DNA of 36,568 nt from Deltaproteobacteria bacterium (GCA_016219175.1 JACRCD010000049.1:1-36568), one strand, 5' to 3'. Positions 18,275 to 26,188 are shown, counted from the first letter of the stretch. Notes: a model not told the origin generated them from the letters alone. Translations and numbers: made by a program.

Positions 18275-19987
18275 CTAAGGGTAGGTGGACGAGGCGCCAC
18301 CGTCATGGCTCTTGCCGTGGCATACCAGCAGACAGCGGCCGGATCGGGTTCCCAGATCAAAAAAGAGCGGTGTAGCATTGGGAGGGAACGGTGAGACAAT
18401 GGCAACGTCAAAATTAATGAGATGAGTATGGTCGCCCAGGCCGTCATTTTTCACGCCATGGGGGTCATGGCAGGCCGAGCAGGGCGTTCGTTGGTCAGCC
18501 ACATGCCGCCGGTGGCCGCTGGCATTGTACAAGCCCTGATCGTCCAGCAGTTTGGTGCGGTCATGGCAGCGATAACAGAGGGCATAGGAGGCCTCGCTTT
18601 CCGGCAGGTTGTCCATGGTGTCGTAACGTTGCCTGAGGATGGGCCGGTAAATGGAGCCGTGAGGGCCGTTCGGACCCGCGCCGCCGATGGCCGGGCTCTC
18701 GTTGCTGTCGTGACAGCTGGTGCAGGCGATCATGCTGGTGGCGGTCATCTCAGGTTCATAGACGCTTGGCAGGGTCGGCACGTCCGGGTTGCGGCCGATG
18801 GCGATGACCGGATGGTACGAGGGATTGGTCGTGGTAAATTCCAGCATGGTATTGTTCTCGTTGCTCCAGCGGGTGATCAGCGGAATGGAGTTGCTTGAGT
18901 CGCCATGACATTTGAAGCAGAGTTCGTATTCGTAGACAAGGGGGGCAACCACGGCGCCGCTCTGGGCCTTGCCGGCTACCAGGGCCAGAGAACCCGAGGC
19001 GTTGGGAACGATGGACTGGTCGCTGTATGCCGCATGGGGGTTATGGCAGTCGACGCATTCAACGTGGTCCTGGAGAAACATCAGGTCTTCCGCCGGATCA
19101 TGGGCGTTGCCGGTGACATCGATAGTGGTCGCTGCTACGGGATGATGTGATATCTTGCTGAACTGGGCTTTGATGTCAAGGCTGGCCACCGTGCCGTCAT
19201 GGCAGGGATAGCAGTTTTTTTCCTCTTCCAGCTGATGCAGCAGACGTTTCGGTCCCCCTGCCCCGTGGGGCCGGTGACAGCTGGCGCAGGCGTGCTCGGC
19301 CACGGTTTTTGTATTTCCCTGGGAGCCGCCGTTCCATGTTTTGGTGGAGGTGGCGTGGCTCGACGTGCTCCAGCCGGCAACATTCACATGGCAGGTGGTG
19401 CAGAGGGCGGAATACTCATTACCCATGACGAGAAATTTCCCGAAGGTGTCGTCGTGCGGATCATGACAGGTGGTGCAGTGGATGTTGCCGTCCCCGTAAC
19501 TCCGCAGCCCCTGCGGGATTGCCGGGGCCAGTTCGGGGTTGGGCAGGGCCTCGTAGTAGTTGAAGGATACGGGATGATCATTGGATATGTCGGTGTCAAG
19601 ATTGCTTGTTCTGGCGGTAAGTTCCATGCTCATCTGGATGCCTTCCACCGGTCGCAGCACATCGCCCAGGGCAATGGTGCCGTCATGGCAGCTCAGGCAG
19701 AGGCGGGTGGGACCGGAGGGTTGCCGCGGAGTGGCGCTTAAGGTGCTGCTTTGGTACAGGGTGTAATTGGTCGGCTGCAGATTCTTATTCCATAAAGGCG
19801 TGCCTGGCGCGGCATTATGAGGCGTATGGCAGAAAATGCAGATTCTGTCCTCGGTTAAAGCCCGTATCTCACCCGGGCCGGTTATGGACAGGTTATGCTT
19901 TGAGTCGACAATACTCATGCCCGCCATGGCCTGTCCCGCCACAAACTGGCCCAGGATAAGGATGGCAAGGAGTGTGGAATGGTTCAT
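18275..19987 (-). CDS. Dodecahaem c-type cytochrome built of three OmcE-like tetrahaem modules
   Basis: A 570-residue exported protein (signal peptide about 1-22, ending GQAMAG). It has eleven CxxCH motifs and a final CxxxCH (CLLVCH), so 12 predicted haems. They fall in three groups of four. Each group follows the order CxxCHxPH or equivalent, CxxCHDGT/DRT, a free His or HHP, CxxCH(D/N)PH, CxxCH. The first group (about 30-215) closely resembles the tetrahaem protein at 26315: SKHNLS, CIFCHTPH, PLWN, LCLSCHDGT, HPVSFNY, CTTCHDPH. Its ATG overlaps the stop of the NHL gene (ATGA), so translation is coupled. Last gene of the porin operon. Likely the cytochrome that passes electrons through or beyond the barrel; inference. 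Confidence 0.88.
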   Translation of the reverse strand: MNHSTLLAILILGQFVAGQAMAGMSIVDSKHNLSITGPGEIRALTEDRICIFCHTPHNAAPGTPLWNKNLQPTNYTLYQSSTLSATPRQPSGPTRLCLSCHDGTIALGDVLRPVEGIQMSMELTARTSNLDTDISNDHPVSFNYYEALPNPELAPAIPQGLRSYGDGNIHCTTCHDPHDDTFGKFLVMGNEYSALCTTCHVNVAGWSTSSHATSTKTWNGGSQGNTKTVAEHACASCHRPHGAGGPKRLLHQLEEEKNCYPCHDGTVASLDIKAQFSKISHHPVAATTIDVTGNAHDPAEDLMFLQDHVECVDCHNPHAAYSDQSIVPNASGSLALVAGKAQSGAVVAPLVYEYELCFKCHGDSSNSIPLITRWSNENNTMLEFTTTNPSYHPVIAIGRNPDVPTLPSVYEPEMTATSMIACTSCHDSNESPAIGGAGPNGPHGSIYRPILRQRYDTMDNLPESEASYALCYRCHDRTKLLDDQGLYNASGHRRHVADQRTPCSACHDPHGVKNDGLGDHTHLINFDVAIVSPFPPNATPLFFDLGTRSGRCLLVCHGKSHDGGASSTYP

Positions 19988-21033
19988 TTTCCGGTTCCCC
20001 CATTGCGTTGTTTGTCAACCTCCACCGTCCCGGTCAACAGCTCGAATATCTGCACGCGTTTATTATAGGTGTCGCACACGTAAAGGTGGTTCCCCGTATC
20101 GACAAAAAGGCCGGAAGGCATCCAGAACTGGCCGGCCTCGCCGCCCTGTCCGCCGATGGCCAGCAGATAGGTCCCTGTGCCGTCAAACATCTGTACGTTG
20201 TCAAAAAGCGTTTCCGCCACATAGATAATGCCGTTTGCGTCGGCCCCGATCCCCTTGGGGCTGGCAAAGTCGCCCGAGCCGTTGCCGTGATGGCCGAAGG
20301 TGCTCCAGACTCCTTTTTCCGGATGAAAAATCTGAGCCCGGAAGTTCATGGAATCGGTGACATAAATATTTCCCTCCCTGTCCGAGGCCAGGTGGGTGGG
20401 GAAGTTAAGCGCACCCGGCTGTTCCCCCCTCTCGCCCAGGCGGGTGATGAACTCGCCCAGCCGGCTGAAAACAAGAATCTGATGACGCAGGGTTTCCGCC
20501 ACATACAGCCGGTTGTCATAGCGGTTGAAGGTTATGCCCGTGGGCCGCAGCAGGGGCAGGCCGCCGGCCTGGTCGATGGTGCTGATGAACTCGCCTTTGG
20601 CGTCATATATCAGTATTTTGTTGAGCTGTGAATCGGTCACGTAGAGATTGCCGGCATCATCGAAAGCGACGCCGACAGGGGTGCTGATTCGCTCCTTGCC
20701 GGCCAGGACAAGCAGCTTATAATTCTTGTTGCGGGGAGCAAAGAGATGGATGCCTTGCCTGTCCTGATCGGCAATGGCCATCTGTTCTTCCGGACCCGTT
20801 GCCAGGGCCACCGGCTTTAAAATTCTGCCGCTCTGGCTCTTGCCGGCGATGATGGAGATCAGTGATCTGCTGGTCTGTTCAAACGCATGCATTTCCCCGG
20901 CATAGCGCACCTTGCAGTCCCCTTCGGGCGGCCAGCAGATGTCAGCCGTTTTCAGGGTCAGGGGCTGCCACTCCGCCGGCGCGCAGCCGCTGAAGAGAAG
21001 GGTTGTTAGCAGGAGGAAAAAAAGTCTTTTCAT
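19984..21033 (-). CDS. NHL-repeat beta-propeller lipoprotein (second copy)
   Basis: A 349-residue predicted lipoprotein. The first 17 residues end in the lipobox LFSGC with C17 as acylation site. The rest is a six-bladed NHL propeller with repeated G(V/I)AFDDAGNLYVTDS, GITFNRYDNRLYVAET, HLASDREGNIYVTDS, GIGADANGIIYVAET and GLFVDTGNHLYVCDT. I start at ATG 21033, 4 nt after the isomerase stop, because it gives a normal lipoprotein signal; the longer form adds 12 unlike residues. It is a distant paralogue of the first gene of the operon. NHL propellers are protein-protein scaffolds; here probably an outer-membrane or periplasmic component of the conduit. Confidence 0.9.
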   Translation of the reverse strand: MKRLFFLLLTTLLFSGCAPAEWQPLTLKTADICWPPEGDCKVRYAGEMHAFEQTSRSLISIIAGKSQSGRILKPVALATGPEEQMAIADQDRQGIHLFAPRNKNYKLLVLAGKERISTPVGVAFDDAGNLYVTDSQLNKILIYDAKGEFISTIDQAGGLPLLRPTGITFNRYDNRLYVAETLRHQILVFSRLGEFITRLGERGEQPGALNFPTHLASDREGNIYVTDSMNFRAQIFHPEKGVWSTFGHHGNGSGDFASPKGIGADANGIIYVAETLFDNVQMFDGTGTYLLAIGGQGGEAGQFWMPSGLFVDTGNHLYVCDTYNKRVQIFELLTGTVEVDKQRNGGTGK

Positions 21034-21037
21034 GAAA

Positions 21038-22132
21038 TCACTTCTTTTCCTCAACCCTGAGAAGATCATGCATGATTTTGATATCCGCCTCGGCCATCAG
21101 CTTTTTGCGCCAGTCGGCCAGCATCTGGCGGCGCAGGTTTGATTTGAGCTGTTTGGCGATGGATGCCTTAGCCTCTTTTTCAGGGGTTTCCCTGGCCGGC
21201 TGGTAAAATTCGAATTTGACCAGGTGCAGGGTGCCGTCAATGACCAGGGGGTCGGACAGTGCGCCAGCCTGCATCTTTTTTGCAGCCTCATAGAGCCCCG
21301 GTCTGTTTTCCGGGGAGACATTCAACTGACTTTCCACCACAAACCCTTCCGCTGGGATCTCTGCCGGATTACTGTAGTATTCATCAATGATTTTCTGACG
21401 GATGGCAGCGACTTTTTCTTGCGCGGAAGGATCCTTGGGGTCAAGGAAAAAAATGATGTCCGAGACGGTGACCTTTTCCGGGGAGGTGAACTGGGTCTTG
21501 TTCTCCACATATGTCCGGTCAATCTCCTTGTCCGTCACCTTGACCTTGCCGTAAACTTCCTGTTCGATGGCCTGTTTGACCACAAGGTAGCGGGTGATCT
21601 CCTTTCTTATCTCGTCAGGTGTTTTTTTCTGCCCGGCCAGGGATTTCGCAAAGGCTTCCTCGCCTCCCGCCTGTTCCATCATGGCGTTGACCTGGACCTC
21701 CACAACAGCCGGATCGGCCTTGAGGCCGAGGGTAATCCCCTTCTGATAGGCCAGTTCCTCCAGGGCGAGCTGTTCCAGTGCGTCATACCGGATGCGCTGG
21801 GACATCTCCATGGTCATGTTGCCGCCTCCGCCGTAGCCGCCCCGCATGATCAGGTCCGCGATACTCTTCATCAATTCGCCCATGGTGAATTCCCTGCCGT
21901 TGACATTGGCGACGACCATGCTGGTGTTGCCCGCATGGCTCGGTACGTCAATATCCTTCATGCCGCCGCCGGGACTTGCCGCACCTCCATGGGGAGCTCC
22001 GTTGCCCGCCCCCGCGCCGGTTCCGCCCGATCCCATGCCCTTGAAGGCGGAAGAGTGGCCTGCGTGGCCTAGGAAGAGTCCGGCGGTTAAAGCCGCGGTA
22101 ATGATTATTTTCATGCTGGTTATCCGTTTCAT
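21038..22132 (-). CDS. SurA/PpiC-like periplasmic peptidyl-prolyl isomerase
   Basis: A 364-residue exported protein. The signal peptide (about 1-30) is followed by a Gly-rich linker (about 32-60), a SurA-type helical chaperone domain (about 70-200, with VVANVNGREFTMGEL) and a parvulin-like domain (about 215-320). The parvulin core is degenerate but keeps the order VSDIIFF, AAIRQKI, EGFVVESQLNVSPE, ALSDPLVIDGTLHLVKF. ATG 22132 has AAGGA at good distance; a second ATG at 22114 is less well placed. It lies between the porin and the second NHL gene. It probably assists folding of the barrel or cytochromes in the periplasm. Isomerase activity itself is uncertain. Confidence 0.85.
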   Translation of the reverse strand: MKRITSMKIIITAALTAGLFLGHAGHSSAFKGMGSGGTGAGAGNGAPHGGAASPGGGMKDIDVPSHAGNTSMVVANVNGREFTMGELMKSIADLIMRGGYGGGGNMTMEMSQRIRYDALEQLALEELAYQKGITLGLKADPAVVEVQVNAMMEQAGGEEAFAKSLAGQKKTPDEIRKEITRYLVVKQAIEQEVYGKVKVTDKEIDRTYVENKTQFTSPEKVTVSDIIFFLDPKDPSAQEKVAAIRQKIIDEYYSNPAEIPAEGFVVESQLNVSPENRPGLYEAAKKMQAGALSDPLVIDGTLHLVKFEFYQPARETPEKEAKASIAKQLKSNLRRQMLADWRKKLMAEADIKIMHDLLRVEEKK

Positions 22133-22164
22133 TATGCTGTCCTTGTTTGTTGATGAGGCTGTAT

Positions 22165-22207
22165 GGGCTAAGGGCTGAAGGCTAAAGACTAAAAGCTGTA
22201 GACTGTT
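22165..22207. repeat. Degenerate GGCTnnn heptamer tract (left arm)
   Basis: Imperfect heptamers (GGGCTAA, GGGCTGAA, GGCTAAAG, AGCTGTAG) in one direction. A matching inverted tract lies at 22332-22363, so the pair can form a long hairpin around the gene remnant between them. Confidence 0.55.
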
Positions 22208-22349
22208 AAACCCGCAACGATCGAATTGAGCCGCTTAATACTTTCTCTGTTTCAATAATTTTCTCTTCAAGGTTAGTGTTCTCTTTATCCAGGAAATCCA
22301 GCCGCCGGGATAAATTCAACTGGTATTTTCCCTTTAGCCTTCCCCCTAC
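22206..22349 (-). pseudogene. Remnant of a four-helix-bundle (S23/IVP-like) protein gene
   Basis: Reading the minus strand directly after the porin stop, 48 open codons end at TAA (22208-22206). The segment YQLNLSRRLDFLDKENTN, then EEKIIETEKVLSGSIRSLRV, looks like the C-terminal helices of four-helix-bundle proteins (TIGR02436 family, often inside 23S rRNA genes or scattered in genomes), which commonly read QLxLAxRLGYLD...ML.GLIRSL. No start codon or N-terminal two-thirds is present. It is flanked by heptamer tracts. A small expressed peptide from an internal TTG cannot be ruled out, but decay is more likely. Confidence 0.5.
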
Positions 22350-22363
22350 AGCCTAAAACAGCT
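22332..22363. repeat. Degenerate heptamer tract (right arm, inverted)
   Basis: Contains TTTAGCCTTCCCCCTACAG and CCTAAAACAGC, the inverse of the GGCTnnn tract at 22165. It overlaps the last codons of the porin gene, so the repeat reaches into coding sequence. Confidence 0.5.
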
Positions 22364-24434
22364 CCCGTTTCACATTAAACCTGACCATGGTGTACGATCT
22401 GGTTGTGTTGCTGTCGGCGATGCTTGAGTCGGAGGTTGTGTAGGAGGCCGACAGATCAAGGTCAATTTTGCCCACGTGCCAGACAAAGGTGGAGAAAAGG
22501 GAAAGATTGGTCGACTCGCCGACCCCTTGGTATAAGGTATAGTTGCTGCCCAGCGAGGCGTTCATGTTTTTTTCCGGCAGGACGGTCTGGAGCTGGGCCT
22601 GGGCGGTATAAAACTGTTCCGACAGATTCTCTTCCGGAGCGTCCTTGAGGAGTTCATACTGGGTTGTCTGGGCGTCCTCGAAGGAGCAGGTGAGAAAACC
22701 CGAAGTATAGGTGTTGATTTCCCTGGTATAGGAGAGGTAGGTGGTGAGCCGGTCTTCATCCGTGGTGTTTGATCTGATCCAGCTTTGAGTGACGTCGCCG
22801 GCAAAGGGGAATTTGCTGAAGCTGACACCGAAGGTGTGTATTCTGGAAGCGGCCGGCTCGCCGGGATAATTCCCTTCCAGAACAGACTGGTCAGTCTGCA
22901 TGTAGGAATAGTGAGGGTTAATCAGATTGTTATACAGGGGGAGCTGCAATGAGCTGCCCCAGGTTTTGGCTTGCAGCAGGTAATCCGCGGGAAGAAAAGC
23001 GTAATCCGCCTGGTACGTGTATTCCCAGATATTGCCGTCCGGATCTTCCAGCTCTTCATAGGGCAGACTGGTGATGGTGATGCGGTAGGAGTTGGGAAAA
23101 GGGGTGACGATGTAATTGATGCCTTCGATGAGCAGCACCTGCCGGTTATTGTTGTTGCTGTCAATAATCCGCACTTGCAGGGTGGTCAGGTCAATGGTCT
23201 GGTAGTTGATGGTGAAAAAATTAAGCCCCGTGGTAATGGGGTGGGTCTCAAAGAGCGTGGACGGGGCGCCTTTATTATCCGTGAAGGAGAGTCCGTCCCA
23301 GACCCCGGCCAGAACGCTGCCCCAGGGAATTTTTTTGCTGTAATCGCAGGTAAGCCGGTAATTTTGCTGGTCCATGGTGCCGCCCACGGCATCGGTGGTA
23401 CTGTACCCGGCGCCGAATGAAGAGGAGAGACTGGAGAACAGGCGGTGATGAAGATAGAAGTTATAGCGTTCACCCTTGCTGAATGACTCACTGATGCGGG
23501 TTTCCCGCTGATGATCCGAGCTTCTGTCCGTATTGTGATAGGAAAGGGATGTATCAAAATTGCGGGGCAGCTCAACCGCCAGTTCGCTGGCAAACTCCTC
23601 CATGGTCAGCAGGGAGGTGTTGATGACCTCCGGGTTGAATTTGTTGTCTTCGTCCTGTTCGTCGTAGCTCCAGCGGTTTGTGAAGCGAATTTTTTCGCCG
23701 AAGGCCTTGACCATGCCGAGGCTGTAAAGATCACGTGTTGTATTGTTCAGTCCGCCTTGGTTGGAGCTGGTGGTGTGATTGTATGCCCCTTGGCCGTTAA
23801 AGCCGGTGATATAGTAATGGAGGTTGTACAGTAATGTCTCAAAATCAGAGGGTGCGATGGCGTCGGTTTCCCGGTTGGTCATGGTGAGAGACGTTGACCA
23901 GGGGCGCGCGTCATATCGTGCCAGAGCGCCTTGTTCATAAATGATGACGGCGCTGCTGTCTCCCGGGTTGCCGGCGGTCATGGGCGTGGCCCGCAGGAAA
24001 TAGAGTTCGGCATTGTAGGGATGGCTGGGCAGAATCTTGAATTCCTGCTTGAAATTGTGGGCCCAGCCCGAAAAGCTCTCGTCCCTGCCGCCGCTGTTTC
24101 TCATTTCCTCCTGCTTGAGCCCCAGTCCCAGGGTGGTGGCCAGGCTGACAAAAAGCGGGCTGTAAATATAGCCCAGCCCCTTGACGGAGACGCCTTCCTG
24201 TAGAAGGTAATCCTGCCGTGTGCTGGATCTGCGGGCCTCGACCTCATCTTTTTCATACAGTCCGCCTATGCCCATCTCGGATGAAAAATCCACATATCTC
24301 GGGACGAACTGTTTCATGGCAGCCCGGGCGTACCCCTGGTGAAAAAGAAGCAGAACGAAAAAAAACGCGGCCGCGACCCATGCCGGAGGCCACAGGGTTC
24401 CCGCCTCCATCCTCATGGTGCGAGGCTTCAACAT
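22353..24434 (-). CDS. Outer-membrane beta-barrel (porin-like) protein of the cytochrome conduit
   Basis: A 693-residue exported protein. A long signal sequence (hydrophobic core WVAAAFFFVLLLF, about 20-35) is followed by many alternating amphipathic strands rich in Tyr, Ser and Thr, the pattern of a large beta-barrel. The chain ends in MVRFNVKRELF, a C-terminal Phe beta-signal for the BAM machinery. A stretch around 410-480 (QVRIIDSNNNN..., then ITITSLPYEELEDPDGNIWEY) looks like an inserted soluble domain. I start at ATG 24434, which has an AGGGA site and lies 17 nt after the NHL stop; a longer form has no signal peptide at its N-terminus. In this context it is best read as the sheath for a cytochrome. 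No haem motif is present in the barrel itself. Confidence 0.85.
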   Translation of the reverse strand: MLKPRTMRMEAGTLWPPAWVAAAFFFVLLLFHQGYARAAMKQFVPRYVDFSSEMGIGGLYEKDEVEARRSSTRQDYLLQEGVSVKGLGYIYSPLFVSLATTLGLGLKQEEMRNSGGRDESFSGWAHNFKQEFKILPSHPYNAELYFLRATPMTAGNPGDSSAVIIYEQGALARYDARPWSTSLTMTNRETDAIAPSDFETLLYNLHYYITGFNGQGAYNHTTSSNQGGLNNTTRDLYSLGMVKAFGEKIRFTNRWSYDEQDEDNKFNPEVINTSLLTMEEFASELAVELPRNFDTSLSYHNTDRSSDHQRETRISESFSKGERYNFYLHHRLFSSLSSSFGAGYSTTDAVGGTMDQQNYRLTCDYSKKIPWGSVLAGVWDGLSFTDNKGAPSTLFETHPITTGLNFFTINYQTIDLTTLQVRIIDSNNNNRQVLLIEGINYIVTPFPNSYRITITSLPYEELEDPDGNIWEYTYQADYAFLPADYLLQAKTWGSSLQLPLYNNLINPHYSYMQTDQSVLEGNYPGEPAASRIHTFGVSFSKFPFAGDVTQSWIRSNTTDEDRLTTYLSYTREINTYTSGFLTCSFEDAQTTQYELLKDAPEENLSEQFYTAQAQLQTVLPEKNMNASLGSNYTLYQGVGESTNLSLFSTFVWHVGKIDLDLSASYTTSDSSIADSNTTRSYTMVRFNVKRELF

Positions 24435-24451
24435 GGGGTGTTCCCTGATCT

Positions 24452-25612
24452 CTATTTTTGTTCTTGCTGCCACTGTTTGAGTTTTTCTTCCGCCTTTTGG
24501 GACATATCTTCCTCGCTTGGGTAGGTTCTGCCCTTTTCCTTGCCAAAGGCATAGACATTGACCAGCCGCTGGCCGAACTGGCTGGTGACGATGACCAGGG
24601 ACTCGATGTCAAAGTTCGGGTCCGCGTATTCCTTGAAATACTCGATGTTGTCGTAATCAATGAAAACATCGGCGGGCAGGAAGAGTTTCCCAGGCCCGGT
24701 GCCGGAACCGCCGAAAAAGAGCAGCAGCTGGCCGTCGTTGCGGAAGATCTGTACATTTTCAAAGGCCGCGTCCACGGCAAAAACCCTGCCCTGCCGGTCC
24801 GTGGCCACGCCCCTGGGCCGGGCAAAATGGCCCAGGTTGGCTCCCGGTCTGCCGATGGTGCCTCGCTCATGACCGTCCCGGTCATAGATGACAACCTGGA
24901 AACGGCCTGAGTCGCTGATGTAGAGCAGCTCATCCGGACCCATACTGATGCCGGTGGGCAACCCCAGGTTTTCTTCCGGTTTGTTGTTGCGGCCGAAGGC
25001 CGTCACCTTCTCGGCGGTTTCAATGTCAAAGACCTTGATTTCCCGTTCCTTGGAGTCCACCACATAGAGCAAGCCCTGGTAGGCCACCGAGTCCACCGGT
25101 TTCCACTGGCCGGGCAACCCGAAACCTTTGACAAAGAAGTCATTTTTATCATACATAAGGACCTCGCCCCGGACCACGTCGGAGACAAATTTGTTGCCGT
25201 CCGCGTCAAGGGCGATGTTCAGCGGCTGGACAACCTTGCCCAGGCCTTTGGCCCCTTCCATTTCATGGAATTTTTTATTTTTCAGGTCAAAAACCACCAC
25301 GGTGGCCTGGGAGTCACACACGTACAGTTTGCCGTCGGTCAGGGCCGCTCCGTATGGTTTGACAAGGTGGTAGCTCTGATTTTCATCGCCGGTCAGAAAG
25401 GAGTCAAAGGCGTCGCCGGCGGGCACGATGTCGTCGGAGGTGGTGAAGCTCCGCAGAAACTGCAGTCTGGGGGGAGCGGGAGGATCGGGAAAGAAAACGT
25501 CCTGTTCTTTTTCTTCCGGTTTGGGGGTCGTCACGCAGCCGCTTAGGAATGTTGTGCCGATGAAGAGAGAGAGCAGAAGAGCGTTGCAGAGAAAAATTTT
25601 TGCCTTGTTCAT
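24452..25612 (-). CDS. NHL-repeat beta-propeller lipoprotein (first gene of conduit operon)
   Basis: A 386-residue predicted lipoprotein. The signal sequence ends in the lipobox LSGC (C26). NHL blades follow: GAALTDGKLYVCDS, NIALDADGNKFVSDV, VAYQGLLYVVDS, GISMGPDELLYISDS, GVATDRQGRVFAVDA, DVFIDYDNIEYFKEY. The N-terminus begins at ATG 25612, which has AGGTG upstream; an upstream in-frame start at 25690 lies in the repeat-rich leader and gives no signal peptide. It precedes the porin gene by 17 nt and is paralogous to the NHL protein at 19984-21033. A -24/-12 promoter lies about 200 nt upstream. Probable scaffold of the outer-membrane complex. Confidence 0.9.
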   Translation of the reverse strand: MNKAKIFLCNALLLSLFIGTTFLSGCVTTPKPEEKEQDVFFPDPPAPPRLQFLRSFTTSDDIVPAGDAFDSFLTGDENQSYHLVKPYGAALTDGKLYVCDSQATVVVFDLKNKKFHEMEGAKGLGKVVQPLNIALDADGNKFVSDVVRGEVLMYDKNDFFVKGFGLPGQWKPVDSVAYQGLLYVVDSKEREIKVFDIETAEKVTAFGRNNKPEENLGLPTGISMGPDELLYISDSGRFQVVIYDRDGHERGTIGRPGANLGHFARPRGVATDRQGRVFAVDAAFENVQIFRNDGQLLLFFGGSGTGPGKLFLPADVFIDYDNIEYFKEYADPNFDIESLVIVTSQFGQRLVNVYAFGKEKGRTYPSEEDMSQKAEEKLKQWQQEQK

Positions 25613-25647
25613 CAAACGCACCTTTTTTTGTAACGACTCAGTTGAGG

Positions 25648-25670
25648 CGGAAGGCTGTAGGCTAAAGGCA
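25648..25670. repeat. Heptamer tract in conduit-operon leader (left arm)
   Basis: GGCGGAAGGCTGTAGGCTAA-type degenerate heptamers. The inverse occurs at 25724-25753 (CTTCAGCCTGCAGACT), so the transcribed leader of the NHL gene can fold into a long hairpin. Confidence 0.5.
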
Positions 25671-25723
25671 CAGGGGCGCGACTTAATCATATGTCACCTG
25701 TCACTGTCCCGCCTGTCTCTCAA

Positions 25724-25753
25724 TCTTCAGCCTGCAGACTATCTACCTGAGCC
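25724..25753. repeat. Heptamer tract in conduit-operon leader (right arm)
   Basis: Inverted partner of 25648-25670. It ends in GAGCCGTTA, which resembles the end of the 106-bp repeats. Confidence 0.45.
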
Positions 25754-25819
25754 GTTACCCTTAATTATTAATTTGAATGAAACGACAACAAGTCCTTTAA
25801 GGAGAAATTTCTATAGAAC

Positions 25820-25835
25820 AGCAATGATGATGCCA
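25820..25835 (-). promoter_or_regulatory. Sigma-54 (-24/-12) promoter of the NHL-porin-cytochrome operon
   Basis: Minus strand reads TGGCATCATCATTGCT. Compared with TGGCAYRNNNNTTGCW it matches 11 of 12 constrained positions, with GG and GC exactly 10 nt apart. Transcription would begin near 25809, giving a leader of about 200 nt before ATG 25612 that includes the inverted heptamer tracts. Activation should need an NtrC-type protein. Confidence 0.7.
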
Positions 25836-25863
25836 ATAAACAAAAAAAGCAAGATAAAAATAG

Positions 25864-25880
25864 GCAGAAGGCAGAAGGTT
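25864..25880. repeat. GGCAGAA heptamer tandem
   Basis: GCAGAAGGCAGAAGG, two exact 7-bp units plus a partial one, between the two divergent -24/-12 promoters. Confidence 0.45.
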
Positions 25881-25906
25881 GCGGGCTGCAAGGGGAAGGG
25901 GCCGGT

Positions 25907-25929
25907 ATGGCGGCGACGCTTGCCGCCAT
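25907..25929. repeat. Hairpin ATGGCGGC / GCCGCCAT between divergent promoters
   Basis: Perfect 8-bp inverted repeat with a 7-nt spacer, centred about 90 bp upstream of the minus-strand -24/-12 site and about 220 bp upstream of the plus-strand one. These distances are usual for an enhancer-type activator site, but no matching protein is known to me. Confidence 0.4.
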
Positions 25930-26136
25930 TTCCGCCCGCCCACGATCTAAAAAACCCGATAGCCTATGATCTTCGGCCTTGATTTTGTCAGGCTGGGTGA
26001 AAAAACGCAGGGGATTGGGTGAAACGACCCCCTCAGGCAGGTGAGGTGAGAAAAAAGAAGGGGTTATTTTTCTGGTTTCATGGATAACTAGCTGTAATAA
26101 AAAAACAAAAAAAATAATAAAGGTGACGTCCGGTGG

Positions 26137-26152
26137 TGGCATGGCGCGTGCA
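26137..26152 (+). promoter_or_regulatory. Sigma-54 (-24/-12) promoter of the OmcE-like cytochrome gene
   Basis: TGGCATGGCGCGTGCA matches TGGCAYRNNNNTTGCW at 11 of 12 positions (the only mismatch is G for the first T of TTGC), with GG and GC 10 nt apart. The start would be near 26163, giving a leader of about 150 nt. Confidence 0.7.
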
Positions 26153-26169
26153 CAATCCTCGGACAGAAG

Positions 26170-26188
26170 ATGATCATATCGTGATCAT
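26170..26188. promoter_or_regulatory. Candidate operator ATGATCA-N5-TGATCAT
   Basis: A 7-bp perfect inverted repeat with a 5-bp spacer (TATCG), just downstream of the predicted start of the OmcE-like transcript. The position suits a repressor site or an RNA element in the leader. No specific regulator recognised. Confidence 0.45.

Noticed and set aside
18175-18447. Minus-strand open frame overlapping the end of the 12-haem cytochrome
   Set aside because: It is a different frame through coding sequence, with no ribosome binding site and no family features.
22165-22363. Heptamer tracts as a CRISPR array
   Set aside because: Units are 7 bp, degenerate and inverted, with no spacers.
24253-24933. 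Minus-strand frame of 226 codons across the NHL/porin junction
   Set aside because: It is out of frame with both recognised proteins, and its Ser/Pro/Arg-rich composition is typical of a shadow.
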